Positions 24,297 through 32,465 of a stretch of DNA of 64,000 bases are shown here, piece by piece. This stretch comes from Novosphingobium sp. FSW06-99 (lineage in GTDB: Bacteria; Pseudomonadota; Alphaproteobacteria; Sphingomonadales; Sphingomonadaceae). A program made the position numbers and the translations under genes. The notes below the pieces were generated by a model. It saw only the letters and a program-made list of their open reading frames with translations. It did no database searches and was not told the DNA's origin. The stretch covers positions 1 to 64,000 of the forward strand of contig NZ_KQ954256.1 in NCBI RefSeq assembly GCF_001519065.1, given 5' to 3'. The number at the start of each line of letters is the position of its first letter. Position 1 is the stretch's first letter.

Positions 24297-25208
24297 TCAA
24301 ATCGAAAGGGGCAAAGGTTGATAGATACCATCTATCATAAAAGCGCGCGCAGCAGCCAGCGCCGCGCGCGCACGCGGCAGTGCCGGATCGCGATCGAGCA
24401 CCAGCAGCCCGACCCGCCGCACCGCCTCGGGCGGATCGAGCGGCAGGAACCGCGCCCATTCCAGCCCCGCCAGCAGATGCGCATAACTGTCGGGCACAAT
24501 GGCACAAAACGCACCCGAAGCGACCAGCGCAAACAGCGCGACATGGCTGTCTGCCGTGGCGCGTGGCCGCACCACATGGCCGCGCGCGGCCAGCGTGCGA
24601 TCGAGCATGCGGCGATAGAGCATCGTCTCGTCGAGCAGGCACAGATCCTGCGCCACCGCATCGTCCCAGGTGATCGCGTTCAGATCGTCGAACCGGCTGC
24701 CGCGCCGGGTTAGAAACAGGTAGTCTTCGGTGGCCAGCGGCACCCCCTTCATGCCGGCGGGCGGCTCGGGATCAAGATAAGTGATCGCCGCATCGATTTC
24801 GAGCGCCGACAGCGCCTGCTCGATCGCGCGCGAAGTGCTTGATCGCACCGACAGCACCAGATCGGGATTGGCCGCCAGCAAGGCCGCGCCAAACCGCCCG
24901 ACCAGCGGCAGCGCGGCGGGAATTGCGGCCAGCGTAAACGGCCCTTCGAGCGGGGTTTCCGCCACCGCCGCCGTCATTGCCCCCATCGCGCCCAGAATCT
25001 GCTGCGCCCAGGGCAGCATCGCCTCGCCATGCGGGGTCAGGCCGACAAAGCGGCGGTCGCGATCGATCAGGCGGCGGCCGAATTCCTGTTCCAGCGCGAC
25101 CAGCCCCGATGACAGCGTGGGCTGCGACACCCCGCAGGCCTCTGCCGCGCGCGCGAAATGGCGCATGCGGGCCAAGGTCACAAAATATCGCAAGTGGCGC
25201 AATTGCAC
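24297..25208 (-). CDS. LysR-family transcriptional regulator
   Basis: A 303-residue LysR-type regulator, probably controlling the fds operon that it precedes on the same strand. The HTH is visible in LRYFVTLARMRHFARAAEACGVSQPTLSSGLVALEQEFG (residues about 5-43), followed by the substrate-binding fold. The start is GTG at 25208, giving VQLRHLRYF, since no ATG fits the HTH; longer open frames upstream are non-coding. Formate dehydrogenase operons in Cupriavidus also carry a LysR-type FdsR. A symmetrical TGATAGAT...ATCTATCA site lies inside its own 3' end. Confidence 0.92.
   Translation of the reverse strand: MQLRHLRYFVTLARMRHFARAAEACGVSQPTLSSGLVALEQEFGRRLIDRDRRFVGLTPHGEAMLPWAQQILGAMGAMTAAVAETPLEGPFTLAAIPAALPLVGRFGAALLAANPDLVLSVRSSTSRAIEQALSALEIDAAITYLDPEPPAGMKGVPLATEDYLFLTRRGSRFDDLNAITWDDAVAQDLCLLDETMLYRRMLDRTLAARGHVVRPRATADSHVALFALVASGAFCAIVPDSYAHLLAGLEWARFLPLDPPEAVRRVGLLVLDRDPALPRARAALAAARAFMIDGIYQPLPLSI
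24319..24337. promoter_or_regulatory. LysR-box-like palindrome ahead of fdsG
   Basis: A perfect dyad with 8-bp arms around a 3-bp centre contains a T-N11-A core, the classical LysR-family binding pattern. It lies within the last codons of the lysR gene, about 60-75 bp upstream of the fdsG start, and is AT-rich in otherwise GC-rich coding DNA. It fits an activator site for an internal fds promoter. Confidence 0.55.
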
Positions 25209-25452
25209 GGCGGCAGGCTCTCCCCTGGCATCGCCCGAACCGCAAGCGATCGGCGCGCCACGGCCCAGGCCATAGCGCAAGCACGGCGGGCCGACAAACC
25301 ACGGCGCCCCATACCAATCGGAAATGGGGCCTGTTTCGGATGATGCGCGACCCGCCGCTGATAAAGTGCCGGGGCAAACGCAATCCTGCCGCCCACTCGG
25401 TAGGATTACGGGGGGACTTGCACGGCGCGCGCGCTCCGTCTGGAACAGGAAA

Positions 25453-26553
25453 ATGGCTTTGATGCTCCACACCACCGGCCAGCCGCGCCAGGGCGTCACG
25501 ACCGATTTTGTGACGAGCGATTTTGGGACGCGCGATTTTGTGACGCGCGATTTCGTAACGCGCGGCCAACAGGTGATCCGCACCGAGGCCGACGCGCTGC
25601 AACGGCTGGCCGATGCGATTGATGACAGATTTGCCGATGCGGTGCGCCTGATCCTGGCGGCACGGGGCCGGGTGGTGGCCACCGGCATGGGCAAATCGGG
25701 CCATGTCGCGCGCAAGATCGCCGCTACCCTGGCGGCCACCGGCACGCCCGCGTTGTTTCTCCACCCGGCAGAGGCGGCGCATGGCGATCTGGGCATGGTG
25801 GTGCCGGGCGATGTGCTGCTGGTGCTGTCGAATTCGGGATCGACCCCCGAAGTGCGCCCGATCATGCGCCATGCCCGCGCGCTCGGCTGCCGCATCATCG
25901 GCATGTCGGGTCGCGCGCAGGCGCCAGTGGCGAAAGGGGCCGATGTCGCGCTGGTGCTGCCCGATGCGCGCGAGGCCTGCCCGGTCAATATCGCGCCGAC
26001 CACTTCGACCACGATGATGATCGCGCTGGGCGATGCGCTGGCGGTAACGGTGATGGGCCAGCGCGGCATTTCGCGCGAAGGCATCCGCATGCTGCACCCC
26101 GGCGGCGCGATCGGCGCGCGGCTGACGCCGGTTGAAGAAGTGATGCATGGTGGCACACGGCTGCCGCTGGTGCCGCTGGCCATGCCGATGCGCGACGTGC
26201 TGGGGGTGATGACCGAAAAGAGCCTGGGAATCGCAGGCGTGGTCGATCACGCCGGCCGGCTGGCCGGGGTGATCACCGATGGCGATCTGCGCCGCCATAT
26301 CGACCGGTTGGGCCAGGCCTGCGCGCAAGACGTGATGACCCGCGATCCGCGCACCGTGCCGGTCGGCACGCTGAGCGGCGATGCGCGCCTTCTGCTGGCC
26401 GAGGCACGAATCACCGCGCTGTTCGTGGTGGCCCGCGATGATCGGCACCGCCCGGTGGGCGTGCTGCATATCCACGATCTGGCGCGGTGCGACACGCCCG
26501 CCGATGCCGACGAACCGCCCTGCGCCACCGCCCTGTCGCAGGCCCGCCGATGA
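25453..26553 (+). CDS. kdsD: Arabinose-5-phosphate isomerase (KdsD/KpsF type)
   Basis: Converts ribulose-5-phosphate to arabinose-5-phosphate, the first step to Kdo. The 366-residue protein has a SIS domain (GRVVATGMGKSGHVARKIAATLAATGTPALF; LSNSGSTPEV) and two CBS domains at the C terminus (VITDGDLRRHI; VMTRDPRTVPV). An N-terminal extension includes four tandem copies of a 15-bp unit encoding DFVTR-like pentapeptides (25503-25562). The start ATG at 25453 follows AACAGGA. It is co-translated with kdsB (ATGA). Linkage to capsule genes downstream favours the capsule-type KpsF paralogue, but sequence alone cannot separate them. Confidence 0.92.
   Translation: MALMLHTTGQPRQGVTTDFVTSDFGTRDFVTRDFVTRGQQVIRTEADALQRLADAIDDRFADAVRLILAARGRVVATGMGKSGHVARKIAATLAATGTPALFLHPAEAAHGDLGMVVPGDVLLVLSNSGSTPEVRPIMRHARALGCRIIGMSGRAQAPVAKGADVALVLPDAREACPVNIAPTTSTTMMIALGDALAVTVMGQRGISREGIRMLHPGGAIGARLTPVEEVMHGGTRLPLVPLAMPMRDVLGVMTEKSLGIAGVVDHAGRLAGVITDGDLRRHIDRLGQACAQDVMTRDPRTVPVGTLSGDARLLLAEARITALFVVARDDRHRPVGVLHIHDLARCDTPADADEPPCATALSQARR
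25503..25562 (+). repeat. Four tandem 15-bp coding repeats in kdsD
   Basis: Four adjacent units of CGATTTTGTGACGCG with few changes (units start at 25503, 25518, 25533 and 25548) encode successive D-F-V-T-S/R pentapeptides in the N-terminal extension. Unit length is a multiple of three, so slipped replication would change the protein without a frameshift. Confidence 0.8.
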
Positions 26554-27368
26554 CCGGCGACATATATCCGCAACGGATCATCGTGATCCCCGCGCGCCAC
26601 GGCTCGACCCGCTTTCCCGGCAAGCCACTGGCGCCGTTGCGCGGCGCGGGCGGCGATGCGCGGCCGCTGATCGAACGCACCTGGCGCACCGCGCGCAGCG
26701 TGCCGGGGATTGCCCGCGTGCTGGTGGCGACCGACGATGAAGCGATTGCCGATGCTGCGCGCGGGTTTGGCGCCGACGTGGTGATGACGCCCGGCGCCTG
26801 CCGCAACGGCACCGAACGCTGCGCCGCCGTGCTCGACAGTCTGGACCAGGACCCCGATCTGGTGATCAACCTGCAAGGCGATGCCCCGCTGACCCCCCGG
26901 CACGTGATCACCCGCCTGATCGAACGGATCGATCAGGATGACGCGCTGCCCGTGGCCACCCCCGCCACCCCCTGCACGCCCGGCGTGATGGCCGCGCTGG
27001 TCCGCGATCAGCAGGCGGGCCGCGTCGGCGGCACCACCGTGGTGTTCGATGCGCAGGGCCGCGCGCTGTATTTTTCCAAACGCATCATCCCCCATATCGC
27101 GCCGGCGCGGTTGATGGCGCAGGCGCACCACGTTCATCTGCACATGGGGGTCTATGCCTATCGCCCGCAGGCCTTGCGCGCCTATCGCGCGGCGGCCCCG
27201 GCCCTGCTGGAAGACCTGGAAGGGCTCGAACAGTTGCGGTTCGGCGCGATCGGCCTGCCGATCGGCGTCGCGCTGTGCCCCGCCCCGGCGTGGGATGCAA
27301 TCGAATGCAACAACCCCGCCGACGTGCCGCTGATCGAGCGCGTGCTGGCCGAACTCGGGATCGATTGA
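26550..27368 (+). CDS. kdsB: CMP-Kdo synthetase (3-deoxy-manno-octulosonate cytidylyltransferase)
   Basis: Activates Kdo with CTP to CMP-Kdo for glycosyltransfer. The 272-residue product shows [20 protein letters not shown], the CTP-binding signature, then [32 protein letters not shown] and [15 protein letters not shown]. Start at 26550 overlaps the kdsD stop; the stop overlaps kdsA (TGATG), so three enzymes of one pathway are co-translated. In capsule loci the equivalent is KpsU. Confidence 0.95.
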   Translation: MTGDIYPQRIIVIPARHGSTRFPGKPLAPLRGAGGDARPLIERTWRTARSVPGIARVLVATDDEAIADAARGFGADVVMTPGACRNGTERCAAVLDSLDQDPDLVINLQGDAPLTPRHVITRLIERIDQDDALPVATPATPCTPGVMAALVRDQQAGRVGGTTVVFDAQGRALYFSKRIIPHIAPARLMAQAHHVHLHMGVYAYRPQALRAYRAAAPALLEDLEGLEQLRFGAIGLPIGVALCPAPAWDAIECNNPADVPLIERVLAELGID

Positions 27369-28195
27369 TGGATTTTGTCGGCCACACTGTGGGCACCATG
27401 GCGCGCCCGTTCCTGATCGCCGGGCCTTGCGTGATCGAAAGCGAAGACTTGTGCCTGACGGTGGCCGACCATCTGGCCCACCTGTCGCGCAGACTGGCCA
27501 TCCCCGTGGTGTTCAAGGCCAGTTTCGACAAGGCCAACCGCAGCGCGCACACCAGCTTTCGCGGGATCGGACTGCACGAAGGGCTGGCCGTGCTGGCCAA
27601 AGTGCGCGACCGCACCGGCCTTCCCGTGCTGACCGATATTCACGATGTCGCGCATGTCGCCACCGTGGCCGAAGTGGTCGATGTGTTGCAGACCCCGGCG
27701 TTCCTGGCCCGCCAGACCGATCTGATCGCCGCCGCCGCCGCCAGCGGGCGCCCGGTCAACATCAAGAAGGCGCAGTTCATGGCGCCTGGCGACATGACCC
27801 AGGTGATCGCCAAGGCGCGCGCCGCCGCGCGCGCGGCAGGGCTTGGCGAAGATCGCTTTCTGGTGTGCGAGCGCGGCACCAGCTTTGGCTATCACAATCT
27901 GGTGGTCGACATGCGTTCGCTGGTCGACATGCGCGCGACCGGGTGCCCGGTGGTGTTCGATGCCACCCATTCGGTGCAATTGCCCGGCAGCATGGGCGGA
28001 TCTTCGGGCGGGCAGCGCGAATATGTCGCCCCGCTGGCGCGCGCGGCGGTCGCGGTGGGTGTGGGCGGCCTGTTCATGGAAACCCACCCCGACCCTGCCA
28101 ACGCGCTGTCCGATGGCCCCAACGCGGTGCCGCTGGATGAAATCGACGCGCTGGTCGAACGTCTGTTGCGTCTGGCCCACACCGCACACGGATAG
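27368..28195 (+). CDS. kdsA: Kdo-8-phosphate synthase
   Basis: Condenses phosphoenolpyruvate with arabinose-5-phosphate to Kdo-8-phosphate. The 275-residue protein contains [12 protein letters not shown] at the N terminus, [36 protein letters not shown] and [12 protein letters not shown], all family-typical; the metal or non-metal subtype was not judged. The KdsC phosphatase step is not in the window. It ends the kdsD-kdsB-kdsA operon. Confidence 0.96.
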   Translation: MDFVGHTVGTMARPFLIAGPCVIESEDLCLTVADHLAHLSRRLAIPVVFKASFDKANRSAHTSFRGIGLHEGLAVLAKVRDRTGLPVLTDIHDVAHVATVAEVVDVLQTPAFLARQTDLIAAAAASGRPVNIKKAQFMAPGDMTQVIAKARAAARAAGLGEDRFLVCERGTSFGYHNLVVDMRSLVDMRATGCPVVFDATHSVQLPGSMGGSSGGQREYVAPLARAAVAVGVGGLFMETHPDPANALSDGPNAVPLDEIDALVERLLRLAHTAHG

Positions 28196-28296
28196 GTTTC
28201 GCACCCGGTTTCGGGTTGCCATGGCGGGGCCGATCTTGATACTGCCAGACACCGCGTTGGCCCGGCACGGGGCGACTGACAAAGGTGCGAGTGTCG

Positions 28297-29166
28297 ATGC
28301 CCAGCCTTGTTCAGGTGGTGATTACCCGGTTCAGCCTGATCACGTTTGGCCGCGAATATGCCTATCGCATGGCGCCCGGCTGGCTGGAGGGGCGGTTCGA
28401 CTTGTTCGAACGCTATTGCCTGCCGACGATCGCGGCGCAGACGCAGCAGGATTTCATCTGGCTGGTGCTGTTTGACGAAGGCACGCCCGGCTGGGCGCGC
28501 GAACGCATCGCCCAATGCCAACAGGTGCGCCCGTTCACGCCGCTGTATCTGGGCCAGTTCGATGCGGCCGGCTGGGCCCGCATGGTGCGCGACGCCATCG
28601 GCGCACCGGTGCCCGACCGGTTGATCCTGACATCGAACATCGACAACGACGACGGCGTCGCGGCAGACTATATCGCGCGGGTGCAGGATGCCGCCTTGCG
28701 CGAATGGCGCGGCGAAACCTTTGCGGTGAACGCACCCTGGGGCCTGGTGCGCACCGGGCGGCGGCTGTTCCTGCATTACCACCCCAGTTGCGCCTTCACC
28801 AACATGGTAGAAGCCGACACCCCGCTGTTTCGCACCACCATGACCACCCGCCACAACGATCTGCCCCTGCAAATGCGGCTGGTTCAACTGGCAGGCGGCC
28901 CCGGCTGGCTGCAAGTGGTGCACGGCAACAACGTGTCAAACCGGGTACGCGGCAAAGTGATCGACAAACCCGGCGAAGCCGCCTTTCCCGCCCAGGTGCT
29001 GACCGGCGTCGACAACCCCGGCTGGCTGGAAAAAATCTGGGACAACACCATCCTCGCCCCCGCCCGCGCCCTGCGCGACCGCGCCTTCATCCTGATCCGC
29101 CGCATAATCCCCGCCGACCGCGCCGCCCTGCGCCAAAACCTGCCGGGCGCATCACAGGGGGCGTGA
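28297..29166 (+). CDS. Putative rhamnosyltransferase-family glycosyltransferase
   Basis: A 289-residue protein resembling the putative rhamnosyl transferase family (Rhamno_transf). Evidence: the N-terminal VVITRFSLITFGREYAYR block, ERYCLPTIAAQTQQDFIWLVLFDEGTP, and an SNIDNDDGV acidic motif reminiscent of DXD-type nucleotide-sugar binding. No membrane span. The ATG at 28297 is preferred; a GTG four codons upstream is an alternative. It probably belongs functionally with the capsule locus, from which it is separated by the insertion at 29.2-32.4 kb. Donor sugar is unknown. Confidence 0.75.
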   Translation: MPSLVQVVITRFSLITFGREYAYRMAPGWLEGRFDLFERYCLPTIAAQTQQDFIWLVLFDEGTPGWARERIAQCQQVRPFTPLYLGQFDAAGWARMVRDAIGAPVPDRLILTSNIDNDDGVAADYIARVQDAALREWRGETFAVNAPWGLVRTGRRLFLHYHPSCAFTNMVEADTPLFRTTMTTRHNDLPLQMRLVQLAGGPGWLQVVHGNNVSNRVRGKVIDKPGEAAFPAQVLTGVDNPGWLEKIWDNTILAPARALRDRAFILIRRIIPADRAALRQNLPGASQGA

Positions 29167-29347
29167 GCAAAGTGCGCTGTGATTGAGCGGCTGGTTTGAG
29201 GGAATGAGCGGTTAGTCTCCTATCAGGAACGCCAATCGGGATCGCCGACCTTCCGGGCAGCGTACCGGCATATCAGCTATGCGCCCTAATTCCGGCCGCT
29301 TGCCGGCATGTGGGTGCAGCCCAACAGCGGACACAAGCATCTATTCC

Positions 29348-29443
29348 GTATACTGGCCCCGGAATTATTCTCTGGCCCCGGAATTATTCTCTGGCCCCGG
29401 AATTATTCTCTGGCCCCGGAATTATTCTGGCCCCGGAATTATT
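29348..29443. repeat. Tandem CTGGCCCCGGAATTATT repeats
   Basis: Five adjacent copies of a 17-19 bp unit lie at 29353-29443, preceded by GTATA. The 13-bp GTATACTGGCCCC at 29348-29360 has an exact inverted copy at 30449-30461. The run has no spacers and is in-frame only by chance with the downstream transposase remnant. It forms the left edge of a 1.1 kb atypical segment. Confidence 0.85.
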
Positions 29444-29451
29444 GCGGGGTA

Positions 29452-29663
29452 ACGGCGACTGGACCCTCGAAACCATCAAGCGATCCGACAAGGCGCAAGG
29501 TTTCGAAGTGCTCCCAAGGCGATGGGTCGTGGAACGCACATTCGCATGGCTCGGTCGATGCCGTCGGCTCGCAAAGGACTGGGAGCAGTCCATCGAAAGC
29601 TCAGCGGCTTGGGCCACCATAGCTTCAATCCGAATGCTAACTCGTCGAATTTCAAAAGGTTAA
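29452..29663 (+). pseudogene. IS5-family transposase C-terminal remnant
   Basis: The frame encodes only the C-terminal end of an IS5/IS427-type DDE transposase: [28 protein letters not shown] and [12 protein letters not shown]. The N-terminal catalytic parts are missing, and the tandem repeat array lies immediately upstream in their place. No intact inverted terminal repeats of an IS were identified. It marks this stretch as a site of past insertion and decay. Confidence 0.85.
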
Positions 29664-29866
29664 CATACTTGAACGGACTTGCGAGTCAGACACTTACGCA
29701 GGCGCGTCAGTGCCAAATAATTGATTCTGTGGACTTTGTCGCGCCAGGCTCGTCCTATTTTGATGCGAACTTCACTTAATTGCTGTGACCCCGGGCAATT
29801 ATACGTATAAACTCAAAGTTTTTCGCCGGAATTTCGATAACCAGTGATCATCAACCGCAGACGTGA

Positions 29867-30346
29867 TCATAATTTAGACGAGCTAAGCCCTCGACAAGAT
29901 GCCAAATTTTGTTTCACGACTTGTCCATTATTTAAATTAAATAAAAGCACTCCTATACCGGCAAAATTGACTTTTAAATTAATAGATTCGATAGAACTTC
30001 TTTGAATATAATTTCCGAATACATCTACAATTGAATCAGATATTAATATTTTATCGGACTTTTTAAAACAGATCGCGGCTGCTGGATAAAGATATAAATG
30101 AGTAAATGCCAAAATTGCGATAACACCAAATAATATTCGATAAAGTCGAACAAAATTTAGCAAACTATCTTCAGATTCAAGCTTCACATGATATCCATAG
30201 ATCAATGATAATGCAATGCTGAAAATTAATATTACAGATATAGTGTTCGCAAAAAGCACTCCAGGCCAGAATATGCGCGCGATAAATCCCTGATTGCCCT
30301 CCTGTATGAGCTCTAACTTTTCAAAGGTAATGGCAATATTTTTCAT
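29867..30346 (-). CDS. AT-rich orphan membrane protein
   Basis: A 159-residue hypothetical protein with no family I recognise. It contains two or three hydrophobic stretches (about residues 25-50 and 68-93) and ends with a polar segment. Codon use is rich in A and T (Ile AUA/AUU, Lys AAA, Asn AAU), unlike every neighbour, which strongly suggests recent horizontal origin. It sits between the IS5 remnant and the right-hand inverted repeat, with no RBS-linked partner. Whether it is expressed is unclear. Confidence 0.55.
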   Translation of the reverse strand: MKNIAITFEKLELIQEGNQGFIARIFWPGVLFANTISVILIFSIALSLIYGYHVKLESEDSLLNFVRLYRILFGVIAILAFTHLYLYPAAAICFKKSDKILISDSIVDVFGNYIQRSSIESINLKVNFAGIGVLLFNLNNGQVVKQNLASCRGLSSSKL

Positions 30347-30426
30347 GAATCACCTCGGTCCGTGTCCATCAACTCTCCACACAGCAGCCACCGCAGCTTT
30401 TGCGGCCAAATCGAACCATGCGTTTT

Positions 30427-30461
30427 GAATTCCGGGGCCAGGAATTTCGGGGCCAGTATAC
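30427..30461. repeat. Inverted copies of the GGCCCCGGAATT repeat
   Basis: Two adjacent 15-bp units (GAATTCCGGGGCCAG and GAATTTCGGGGCCAG) are the reverse complement of the tandem repeat at 29353-29443, and 30449-30461 is an exact 13-bp inverted match to 29348-29360. The two sites bracket the transposase remnant and AT-rich gene. The surrounding 30347-30619 has no convincing gene. Confidence 0.75.
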
Positions 30462-30619
30462 CCATTAGTCGCGCTTCGGGAAGGGCGGTTAGCTCTACAA
30501 GGCTGACCGAAACCAGCCATTCCGCAACCGGCCCGTTTGCCGCCATCGGCAGGCGATGAATCTACGACCGCTTTCGACGATACGGTATGGGGCCGGGAAT
30601 GACGGCTAACAAGGCGACA

Positions 30620-31324
30620 TCAGTCAACCGGCTGCGGCCTCCCTTGGCGCGGCTGACTGCGCCTCCAGCGCAGCTTCAGCTCACCCACTCTCTGACCGTG
30701 GCGCTCGTCGAGAAATCGGGCCTCCACGATGCGGTCGGTGCGGAAATGGCGGAAGTCCTGGCGTGTTTCGCACCAGGCGGCCAACATCTGCGCCGTCTCG
30801 AAATAACCGATCAGCACCGGCCAGATGACCCGATCGCTGACCTTGCCGCCCTCGTCCCGATAGGTGATCGCCAGCTTGCGCCCTTCATGGATCCACGTCC
30901 GGGTGCGGGCCAGATCGATCCCGTCGGGTGCCGGAACTCGCCCGGGCGGCGTGCCCGTGGCGGAATGGACGATGAAGGGCCGCAGCCTTTCGGGCACCAC
31001 CGAGGTGATCTTGGCAATCAGATCGCGCGCGGCGGCAGCCAGCGCCGGGTCGCCGCGCCCGGCCACCCATTGCGCGCCCAGCACGGCCGCCTCGATCTCC
31101 TCGGGTGTCAGCATCAGCGGCGGCATGTCGAAACTGTCGTCGAGGATATAGCCGAACCCGGCCTCGCCGCGCAGGGGAACGCGCTGGCCGATGAGGTCGG
31201 CAATGTCGCGATAGACGGTGCGCGGTGAGACCTCCAACTCGCGGGCCATGTCCTGCGCGGTGACGGGCCGGGTCGAACGGCGCAGGATCTGGATGATCTG
31301 GAACAATCTGTCGGCGCGGCGCAT
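30620..31324 (-). CDS. YafY-type HTH-WYL transcriptional regulator
   Basis: A 234-residue DeoR/YafY-type regulator. The N-terminal winged HTH is visible as MRRADRLFQIIQILRRSTRPVTAQDMARELEVSPRTVYRDIADL; the C-terminal WYL domain includes RTWIHEGRKLAITYRDEGGKVSDRVIWPVLIGYFE and ends WRRSQPRQ. The start at 31324 gives the canonical MRRADRLFQI. It is divergent from the glutathione transferase gene 87 bp away, and regulators of this type commonly control the adjacent divergent gene. The open frame upstream is non-coding. Confidence 0.92.
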   Translation of the reverse strand: MRRADRLFQIIQILRRSTRPVTAQDMARELEVSPRTVYRDIADLIGQRVPLRGEAGFGYILDDSFDMPPLMLTPEEIEAAVLGAQWVAGRGDPALAAAARDLIAKITSVVPERLRPFIVHSATGTPPGRVPAPDGIDLARTRTWIHEGRKLAITYRDEGGKVSDRVIWPVLIGYFETAQMLAAWCETRQDFRHFRTDRIVEARFLDERHGQRVGELKLRWRRSQPRQGRPQPVD

Positions 31325-31411
31325 GGGCGGTCTCCCTGCTGACACCATGCTGTCAGCAGGGGTCTCGTACAAGGCTCGTGTCACCCCCAACCACCGGACA
31401 GGATTGCCTTC

Positions 31412-32023
31412 ATGATTACGCTTTACCACGCTCCAAATTCCCGCTCGTCGCGTATCGTCTGGTTGCTGGAGGAACTGGGCGCGACCTATACGATTCAGCC
31501 TGTCTCGATTTTCCGCCCGATGACCGGGCAGGGCCATCCCGACCCCACCAATCCGCACCCCGATCGGCGCGTACCTGCTATCGAGCATAAGGATGCGCTG
31601 ATCACCGAATCCTTGGGCATTGCGCTTTATTTGGGCGATGCGCTGCCGGCCGCCGGTCTCGCCCCCGCGCTCGATGATGCCCGGCGCGGCGACTATTGCA
31701 CCTGGCTGGCGTGGTATGGGTGCGAGATGGAACCGGCGATGTTTGCTGCCTTGTCCGGCGCGCTGGCGGGCTCGCCTGCCAAACAGCGCGATCATGCTGC
31801 TGTGTTGCGGCGGCTGGAAGAGCGGCTGGCGCAATGCCCCTATGTGCTGGGAGACAGGTTTTCCACCACCGACGTGTTGATCGCCAGCGCGCTGGGCTTT
31901 GGCCGCGCTGCCTTTCCTGACAGCGCCGTGCTTGATGCCTATGTCGAGCGATGCAAGGCCCGATCGGCGGCCATCCGCGCCCTTGCGCGGGACGGAGCGT
32001 CGGGGCTTCAGAAGGCCGCTTAA
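31412..32023 (+). CDS. Glutathione S-transferase family protein
   Basis: A 203-residue protein with the thioredoxin-like N-terminal domain (MITLYHAPNSRSSRIVWLLEELGATY, then VPAIEHKDALITESLGIALYLGD, the GSH-binding segment) and an all-helical C-terminal domain with FSTTDVLIASAL, the N-capping box region. It probably conjugates or reduces electrophiles with glutathione; the substrate is unknown. The N-terminal Ser in PNSRSSR may be the catalytic residue. Probably regulated by the divergent WYL protein. Confidence 0.9.
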   Translation: MITLYHAPNSRSSRIVWLLEELGATYTIQPVSIFRPMTGQGHPDPTNPHPDRRVPAIEHKDALITESLGIALYLGDALPAAGLAPALDDARRGDYCTWLAWYGCEMEPAMFAALSGALAGSPAKQRDHAAVLRRLEERLAQCPYVLGDRFSTTDVLIASALGFGRAAFPDSAVLDAYVERCKARSAAIRALARDGASGLQKAA

Positions 32024-32465
32024 CTTGCGGTCACCGTGACTGCGGGGCGAGGGACGAGGCGGCCACCGGTAGCACTGAAAAGTTGCCCAAAACCATCCAT
32101 TCGTTCGCGTAGCACAGGCCAATGAACCACCGGCAGGTTTCAGGGAGCCGCTTGGATGGCTGCTACGGCAGCTCTGAGGGCGCTTCCAGCAGCCGTGGGC
32201 CCGTGGCCGCTCGACTGTCGTGTGCCTCGTACCGGTCCTTTCGCTGCACGGCATCGGTACGGATTCCCACCGACGGAGTGCCCTGCTGGATCTCCACCAA
32301 CGCGATTGGCGCGTTCGTTGCCAAGGGGGGCGGCATCGGCGCGCCGCGCCGAAATTGCTGTACCGGTGACATTTGACGACGGCGCCTGTTCCGGCTTGCC
32401 GGGCGCTGCGCGCGGCATCCGGATCGCGCTGGTCCGGCCGCGCGGCGAGGGCCGATGCGCCCGCG
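32024..32465. other. Non-coding stretch between GST gene and capsule export gene
   Basis: About 440 bp with no gene I can support. A 69-codon minus-strand frame (32163-32372) has no recognisable domain, no RBS and no typical codon bias. No terminator, repeat or tRNA was found. It may be decayed sequence at the right edge of the inserted block. Confidence 0.5.

Noticed and set aside
25453..28195. Kds genes as lipopolysaccharide core genes
   Set aside because: No lpx or waa gene is in the window and the neighbouring kpsC/kpsS genes explain a need for CMP-Kdo; not excluded genome-wide.
27368..28195. kdsA as a DAHP synthase (aroG type)
   Set aside because: The [12 protein letters not shown] and IAGPCVIES motifs together with kdsB/kdsD neighbours identify Kdo-8-P synthase.
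29353..29443. Tandem repeats as a CRISPR array
   Set aside because: Units are directly adjacent without spacers and no cas gene is nearby.
29308..29622. Plus-strand frames running through the tandem repeat as a proline/tryptophan-rich protein
   Set aside because: The residues are just the repeat read in frame and continue into a transposase fragment; no start signal.
32163..32372. A 69-codon minus-strand frame in the gap before the capsule export gene
   Set aside because: No RBS, domain or codon bias; likely chance.
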